A DNA stretch of 64,000 bases from Plazaster borealis (lineage: Eukaryota; Echinodermata; Asteroidea; Forcipulatida; Labidiasteridae): contig CM037460.1 of the NCBI GenBank assembly GCA_021014325.1, positions 18,381,044-18,445,043 of the forward strand, read 5' to 3'. Below are positions 53,220-62,200 of this stretch, piece by piece; within the stretch, counting starts at the first letter, position 1; the number at the start of each line of letters is the position of its first letter. Under the pieces are notes generated by a model. It was not told the DNA's origin. It was given only the letters and a program-made list of their open reading frames with translations, and made no database searches. The translations under genes and the position numbers were made by a program.

Positions 53220-56200
53220 TTCTTGTGGTCAAACCAGCCCCTTCCCTGCAACCCCCTCCCTTTTGTCTTCTTATTCATTGTTTACCCCCTTACTTTTTCT
53301 GTGTGCTTTCTGCCTCTCTTTCTTTTTCTCTATTCATGTATTTCCACTTGAATGCTTCTGTTACACTTATATACCTGTTTATGTGTGTGTTGTGTTGTCA
53401 TTTAGCCTTCCAGAAAGACTCTGCTGGGGTCGAAACGTCAGGCCATTAACTATTTTTTGCAAAGAAAAATTTAATAGAGTGGGATTCGAACCTGCAACCT
53501 CCGCATTAGATGCTAAGCTATCTAGCCCCAATGTTGCCAGTCTCCCTATTACTAGTATTAGGGCGAGATAGCTCAGTTGGTAGAGCGCCTACACATTAAT
53601 CTTGAGATTGCAGGTTCAAATCCCGCTCTAGTCAATTTTTCTTTGTTCAGCCCAAAGTTATTTAAAATTTACCCACTCAGTTTCCCTTGTAGTTTATTAC
53701 TTGGTATATGTATTTATAATAACATTTTTATATGTCATGAAAAAGCATGACATTTGTATTCTTAGACCAAACAGCATAATCAACCCTTGTGTCTGCCAGA
53801 TTTTGTGGTCCAATGCACAGATTAATTATATTCGCAAGATCACAACAATTTGTCTTTCAAAGTTCAACCATGTTTTTCCAGTTTTTTTCAATAGCGCCAC
53901 CTATTGAAAGACACATCCAAATAAAGCCCACACATTGCTCTAAGCAACCGAATGGGGGCGGTAGACATGGGGACCATAGTTTTTTTGTTATGACCATTAT
54001 TTCAAAGTCATACTGATCGTGTTTTTGGTGGTCGCTAGCGTCCGCCATGTGCACCAAAGAGTTAATATACTCACTTATCGTGTTTCCAATGTTGGTTCTT
54101 ACTTCAGAAATATCAACAATTGTAAACAAATTTTAAAGTCACATGCAGCCACTCTTCTTGCTAAACATGGCTGACGTCATGCTGTATTTCATTCCATAAA
54201 TGGCTCCGTCATGCATGTCCCTCAGTTTGCTTTGTAACCCCAAAGTTGGCTTGATTATAAAGGATAAGCAGTGACAATGAAGACAATAGACCAACCTTGA
54301 GGTGACAATGGGAGACTGCACAGTGAGGTCCTATTGTCACTCCTCCCTCCATGATACAGTTAGTGATTACGGCCGATTCGTCCACAACACAGCAATCCTG
54401 AAAGTGCAAACGTAACAGATGAACCTTAAAGGCCATAATACAGGATTGGTAGAGCTAACAAAATAGTCGCAGACAGTGTTTTGTTATGTGTGATCAACCA
54501 TATACATGAAATAACAAACCCGTGTGAAAGTTTGGGTTTAATCCGTTGTGTGAGTCAGGAGAAAATAGTGAAAAACCATGCACAATTTTCAGCACGTAAA
54601 CACATTGTCCTTGATTTTGGTTGTAACAACCGAAATCAGCTGTTGCGTTTCTTTAGGCTTTTCAGATACAGATTTCTTGCATATGACTTCATTTCAGAGG
54701 GAAATACTTCACACAAAAAATGGTTTTAGCTTGAACAAACAGAAACATTTTAGACAGGTTTTTGAAATCTTTGAAATATAAGACTGATTCATGTAGCACC
54801 TTATAAGGGTTGACAAGGTGCTGCGGCGCACTCAGCATCCACTGCCAGAAACACCGGGGCAAACCCCTTCTCTTAGCGATACGTGCAACTGGGTTCTTTT
54901 ACGTGCATTTTTACGACATATTACCAAGAGGTAAATTTTACGTGCATTTACACAACACATGGGACCTATGGCTTATTAACGTCCCATCCAAAGAACGAAG
55001 CAATAATGGTTAGGTATCTTGCTTAAGGACACAAGTGTCAAGACCGGGGTCTCGAACCCACCCTCTGCTGATCAAAAACATCAGAGCTTGTGTCCAGTGC
55101 GCTTGACCGCTCGGCCACAACAGTGCGTGTCTACTGCACCTACCTCTATGTGTGCGTGTGTGATGTTAGACCAATTGAAATGTTCATCTCCTTCGAAATG
55201 AAGTGGACAGCTTGTCACGTGTTTTAGATGTTCCTTGGTTGATCTTGTCATGTAGTCATGCCTCGCGTCTTCAATCAGCACTGGTGGGGGGAGCCAAAAC
55301 AAAGACTATTATGACAACTCCAACTATAGTCTGAATGCTGAGAATACTCTATTCAGAGCTTCCAGCACTTCAAGAAGTAGTAACCCCTAAGAAATAGCAC
55401 CTCATCGAAGAATATGCCCACACATTGTATGCCGAGTTGAGACAAAGTATGTTCATTGAAATTTGTAAATTATGTAATGTCTTCACAAGTATGACTAGTG
55501 ATGAACAATTTATGTTTCCTTATGTCCTCTCAAGAAAAAAGAAATGTCACTTTTGCTTTACAAAATATATTTTTCCTGTTCAATGAGCTGAAAATGGGGG
55601 CAAACTATTTAAAAGTATAATGAGTATTTATTAATCGGTGTTTCCATACTATCATGTAAATGCTTCTGCTTACTATTTAAAGAGGAAGGGAAATGTCAAA
55701 TTCATTTTTGTGATGTACTCATTTTCCAATAGATAGAGTCCTCATGTGACTGGGGGAAAACATTACAGGTCTGAGCCTCACGTTAAAATGGTGTTAATTG
55801 CCATTGTATTTAATAACCTTTGCAAAAGTTGTCATCATCCAAAACATCAGATGACATCATTCAGAGAAAAATGGATCTGTTAATTTTTTTACGGGGATGT
55901 TTTGGTTCATTACTGACTTTCAATAATATTCAGCCTTGAATTTGACATTCTGACTGATGAAATTTTCCTTCTTGGAATGTAAAGACCCAATAGTTGTTGA
56001 TATCCAATGTCGTCACTTTCAAATTTCACTCTGAAAAAGTCAGGAAAGAATCAAAACATCACCGTACAAAAATGTACAGACCTATTTTTCTCAGAATGAT
56101 GTCATCGGATGTTGTGGATTTTGACAAATTTTGCACTGGAAGGGTATCAAATACAATGGCAATTTACACCATTTTAACGCGAAGTTAGAGATTTGTACTT

Positions 56201-59200
56201 TTTTCCCTCACTCACATGAGGACTCCATCTATTGGAAAATGAGTACATCACAAAATTGAATTTGACATTTCCCTTGCTCTTTGATGTTGTTATGTATATC
56301 AATGTTGTTACCCTCCCCAGGGTTATTGGGGTATGCTCCTGAATTTGGAACAAAACAGTCAGCCAATTTAATTATATGGGATACCGCCTCATACAGTGCC
56401 GAAAACATGCTCAACACATTTCAAAACAACTTCCATAGTATACCAGATTGTTTTACATCATTATTATACCTTTCTGGTAGTGAAACTAAGCGACCCTCAT
56501 AAGCAACTAAGCACTGTGACCCGTAGGCCTGAGAAACATGTGTAATAATACCGAGTTCTTAAATAGCGCTTTATCACAACCGATAGACATATCAAAGCGC
56601 TCAGTAATTTTTTTTTCTGCAAGGTATGTGGAGCTCTGTTTTGAAGTATGAGACCTATTCCTTTACATAGCACCATGTAATACTAATGGTTTACAAGGTG
56701 CTCTGGTGCAATATGCTGCCGATCAAACCAGGAACACCAAGGCAAACCCCTTCTCTTTGCAGCTTTACAGCTTAACGTGTAGAGAAGATGATGAAGAAAT
56801 GTCAGTTTTAGATGTGGGAGGAAAACCCCAAACAGGGAAAATCCAAGCTATCAGGTAGGGACTGAAGAAAACCCAAATCCACATGCCCTTTGCACACAAT
56901 CAGAAATGGCCTTTGTCCCTTTTTCAAGAGTTTGTATCGGTTGAGTTGAGTTTCTAAAGGCAGCTTACCAGCCTTCATTGGTATCCCGCGTAGTTTCTTC
57001 CACATAAGAGATCTGACGCTACGGATAAGCCCTTCGCTGTATTGCTTCTTCTGGTAGGCTTTGTCATATTGTTTGCCCTTCTCTCCTGAGACAAACTCCT
57101 CCTCAGTAACATCTCTCGCTAAGCACAGAAGAATGTCAAAGTACAGGGACAGCTGCAAATATAAATTTTAATAATAATTTTTTTATTATTATAATAATAT
57201 AAAAAAATATCGCAAAAAATAATAAAATACAAAATAATAATGAGTTGTTTGTTTTTGAATCAGATAAAGTTTAACTTATAAAAATTCTTGGTGAAGAGAA
57301 AATCTTATAAAACGGCGACTTTGGCTACAGCTACGGCTAGATCAGCGCGTCTGTCAGTGTTAAAGAATAGGCAGACGCGCGCGATCTAGCCGTAGCTGTA
57401 GCCGAAGTCGCCGTTTCAGACACGGCCTTATTTGGTTTTACCCTTACAGGACTTTATCTATTGGAAAATAAGTAAATCACAAAATTGAACTTGGCATTTC
57501 CCTTGCTCTTTTTTAATTTGGCATTCTTCCCTTACCTCAATTGGTTTGACGCCACTGTCTAGTCCCATGTACGTACAAGCATCCAATCCAGGAAGACTAT
57601 GGAGAGATAGCAACTTCTCTGCCGCCCTGGAGAATGATTCACAATTAACAAGATGAGCAGTTAAAGGCATCGTACACGTTTGGTAACTGTCAAAGACCAG
57701 TGTTCCCACTTGGTGTATCCCAACATATGCATAAAATAACAAGCCTGTGAAAACTTGGGCTCAATTGGTCACGAAGTTGCAAAAAAAGATGAAAGAAAAA
57801 ACACCCGCGTTGTACATTTGTGTGCTTTCAGATAGGAATAAAAACTTCTTGCAAGAAGGTTTTATTATTTTAGTGAGAAATTACCTCTTTCTCAAAAACT
57901 TACTTCAGAGGGAGTCGTTTCCTACAATGTGTTATACTACCAACAGCTCTCCGTTGCTTGTTACCAAGTAAGTTTTTATGCTAATATTTGTTTTGAGTCA
58001 TTACCAAACGTGTACGATACCTTTAAGAACCGCTGGGCCTGATTTTAAAATGCCTGTTACTTAGCATAAAAACTTGCTTAGCACAAACAAATATTGCTTA
58101 TAGGAGAAACAAGTTATACCAGCACAGTTTTCAAAATGGGAAAAAGGACTCTTGAGGTTGTGTGTGACCTGGGGTTTTTTGGGGGTCGCCATTTGAAAAA
58201 AAACGAGTAAACGATTAATGTGTCCACATGATCAATTTATCACTAAAAAAAATGGTGCATGAAAGGGTTAATGTGTTACACACTTGGCAGCACTAGGCTG
58301 CATACTCCACACAGCGCTAAGAAGGCATGAAATAACTAGCTTTTCATTTTGCACTTCAAATTGGAAATCGTAAAGTCTACGGGAAACTTTTGAAGGGGCA
58401 CCAAGGTCAGGAACAGGGCAACAGGGCCCAATTTCATGGCTCTGCTTACCGTAAGCAAAGAATCGGCACTTACGGAAGCAGGGAATTCCGCGCTTACGTC
58501 AAGCGTATTTCACGGATTAGCAGAGAATTTTTGCTTGTGCGCGTGTGTAGTCTACGTTACTAGGCATTCTACGCTTACACAGCTAGCACAGAATTTCGGC
58601 GCTTGCTCGGTAAGGGGAGAATGGTGATCGCAAGCGCCGAATTCGGCGGTAAGCAGAGCCATGAATTGGGCCCAGGAGGGCCACTGTGGCCTCCGTGTAA
58701 TTCCAGGCCTGCCGTTTACTGGGGTAATAATGTTCACATGCCACGAGCATCACAGTAAGGGTGGATGCAGGCGTTTTATATAAATGTCCATTATTATAAT
58801 TTTTCTGTCTGTTTGAATTTGAATTACCTTGATCCCGTTTAATAGATAGCTGCAACAAAAGAGATAAATACCAGGAATCTGGCGCCAGTCCCCTAAATCT
58901 TCCACTGCAAAGCTTAGTTCTGATCGGACGAAACTTTGTTCGCCCATCAAAGGAAAAGAGAAACTGACCAATCCAAAAATAGCCTGCGAACTTCATGGGC
59001 AGCCTGCCAAAGAAGAGTCGGCAGACAAAGCCTATCGATTTATCAAGACCTGGGAGCAAATTAACATAAAGCAACCCCGGATAGACAGAGCTTATAAACA
59101 ACAGTGACAAATAAAACGGAGGGCGCCAGCAGGGCTTGTGTGTCGCGGCGCATAATGCATTTGATCGCGTATGCGATAAAATGAATTATTAAAAAACTTT

Positions 59201-62200
59201 GAATTTGAATTACCTTGCTCCGAGGAACACCATGCCCGACACCAAAGAAACCATCGCATCTGAAGGATCTCCTCTGCCGTCATGTAATGAGCACATCTTC
59301 ATTGCCGTAGGGCCACCACGGAAGAAAATGTCTTCCACAAAGCCCTGCGGTGGTGGAGGGGGAGTGGGGAGGGAATAAAAGTTGTCAGCGAGCAATTGTG
59401 TGTCTTGGATGCAGGAGCGAGATTGTAAAACAAACCAATTTAACCCTTTAGAGACCATTCATTTCTGCATGATTATCGCCATTGTTTTTATTGTTGATTT
59501 TTTTACATATTTTTGTTGTTGTAAAAGTATTTGGAACAACACCCAATATAAAACAGTAGTTTGGTTTAGTTTTAGAAACATAGATAGTATGTTAACATGG
59601 GAAACATTGGAAAATGTCAATTCAGGTCATGACTTTTACTTCAACCTTTTTGGTTAAGTGGAAAGTTGGTCAAATCTGGCAGCCGTTTGCTGCCGCTATG
59701 GGCAATTTGGGACAACCTGTTGTATGAATAAACCCAGAACGTTGAAGAGAATGGTTTCAACCTGGTTTTCTGGTTGAAAGAAAGCACCTTCGATTACAGG
59801 CTTCCCCAGGCTTCCTGAGCTACAGTGATCAAGTTCTTATTTTATGAGGCAAGTCCGTATCAGAATTAAAGAAACAACATCTTGACCTACTTCTTTGTTG
59901 ATTCTATAGATGCCATGGTTGCGAGCGTACTCCTGAGTTGCAGGTACGGCGATGACACATGCCCCGTCGAAACCATCCCAGTTGATGTTTGGCGTGGTCG
60001 GTACGCTGAGGAACATATCCGTACTGCAGACCCATACCCCAGCCGGACATCCCACAGAAAGCTGCATTTTAAAACAGGCGAATATATTCAAAATTAACAG
60101 GGTTCTGCCCAGGATTTCCTGAGAAGCGGAAATTGTTTTACCCTGGTGTGGTTTAGGCAATTTTCTCTGTGCACAGATTGTATTCACTGTGAGCCCTGTG
60201 CATTGAATTGAATGGAGGCCATTCAAAAAAAATATACGGTCTTTAGTTCGTTGTTTAATTTTTCCATTGAATATCAACGCTATGGAATAAGGTACGCGAC
60301 ATGTATGAAACTGGTATCATGTTATACCAACCATAAAGCTAGGATCAGCACGACTGGAAACCATTGCAAAGAGAACAATGCGGTTATTTTTTCGCTGGAT
60401 TATGAAAATTACAGCTTTGGATAACAATTTTTACTGATAAATGCACAATTTTTCATTTTGTTGAAAAACCTTCCAAAGAAAACAGGCAACATTAATTCAA
60501 AAATTTTGAAAATATGTGGTGGTCGGAAATAATAGAGAAAATTCTGCCAATGGTGGTTGGGGAATTCCAAGTGCCCGGCGGGAACCCTGAATGAATCTCT
60601 GTCCTTTCTCTATGAATGAAGTAACTGTTTATTGATTCCTGCTGCTACTTAGGCCAAATAAAACAAAAAAACATGTTTAGCGTCCCCGCCCGCTTCCTTT
60701 TTAGAGGCCGCCTCCTTTTTCTTTTCTTTTTTTTTCTTTTTGAAGAAGAAAAAAATTATACATTTTTACCGATCCCCGACGAAAAAAATAAATTTTAAAA
60801 TAAATAAGATCGTATTTTAGACTTAGCATACCGAAAAAACCACACCGGAAAAAGCTGGCAACCATCTTGAAAAATAGCCTGGCCAGTTGTCTCGAAAAAA
60901 TGTGTCGGACGGCCATTTTGGAAAAAAAGGAGGAAAAAAAGGCCCTCCTCCTTCCTTTTTTCAAAAAGGCAGGACGCTAAACATATTTTTTTATTTATTT
61001 GGCCTTATAGGCTTGGAACTGGACTATCGAAGCAAGCTTAATGATTGACCCATTGTATTCAACCATGTGGACGGTTGTGGGTTTGAGTGCCATACCAGAC
61101 TACTTGCATTTTTAGTGTGTTAGGCCGCATCCGAATCAAGCGACTTCGGCTACCAGGGCCAGAATTTGAGGGAAAAATCCACATAAAGCACAGGGCTTGT
61201 AGCTCGGTATGTTTATTGGACCAGAATATTTTTTTCAAAAGACCAGAATTGAAATGAGAGAGAGAGAAACAAAATTCCTACACAATTTAACATTTGAACT
61301 GTTTTTTTTAGTTTAAAAAAAGCACTAAGATTTAGATTTATCTCATTTGTATAATATGGGTAAGTTTTCTTCAATACTCTAGCATAATTGATTTTTTTTT
61401 TTATCAGACTCTGAAAGTCAATCGAACCAAACCACAAGACAGTTGGACTTGTCCTGTCATGAGTTTACTGACCACTGGCCTTGGGCCTGCGGTAAAGTGT
61501 AAATTTTGAGCCCTGGCTACTGTCATTGGCTGCAACTACGACAACATTGGAGAAAAGGAGTTTTTGGCATTCCCGCCAAGCCATTTAAAAAGCCATCAAT
61601 TGTAACCATTTCAGTCACAGCCTTTAATGACATTCCATACTTTATATGGCAGTCTGTGATTAGACTTGATTGAGTCACATTGTATGTCAGAGTATCAATC
61701 AGATTGTCTAAACTTGTAACCAGTCCCTCGTAGCCTTTTTCCCCGCAGGTTGCATGTAATAATAATAATAATAATAATAATAAGACTTGTAATGCGCACA
61801 TATCCACCCTGCTGGGTGTTCAAGGCGCAGAAGACCTGTCTCTTTTCTTTAAGTTTAAAAGAAAAGAGAATTGTTGATATATAATGCCCAATCAACGCTC
61901 GGTATGAGAATCGATAAGTCATCATCATCTCAAAGGTCTCCAAGATGATTTGAGGGGCAATGATGTTACGAATTCAGACATGCTGAATACAGTCATTTTG
62001 TAATTCAGACACAGTCAGGGGTTGCCACTCTGACCATAGAGCAAGGACTTGCTCTATGCTCTGACATTCCATACTTTATTATGGCAGTCTGTGATTAGAC
62101 TTGACTAAGTCACCTTGTATGTCAGAGTATCGATCAGATTGTCTAGATTTGTAACCAGTCCCTCGTAGCCTTTTTCCCCGCTGGTTGCATGTGTGGCTGG

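Noticed and set aside
53568..53640. Possible tRNA gene (GGGCGAGATAGCTCAGTTGG head)
   Set aside because: Anticodon and acceptor stems do not pair, and it continues into S3 SINE sequence.
58583..59110. 175-codon minus-strand ORF as an FCSK exon
   Set aside because: FCSK exons 5 and 6 join directly in phase; the ORF lies mainly in the inserted 366-bp segment and a MITE.
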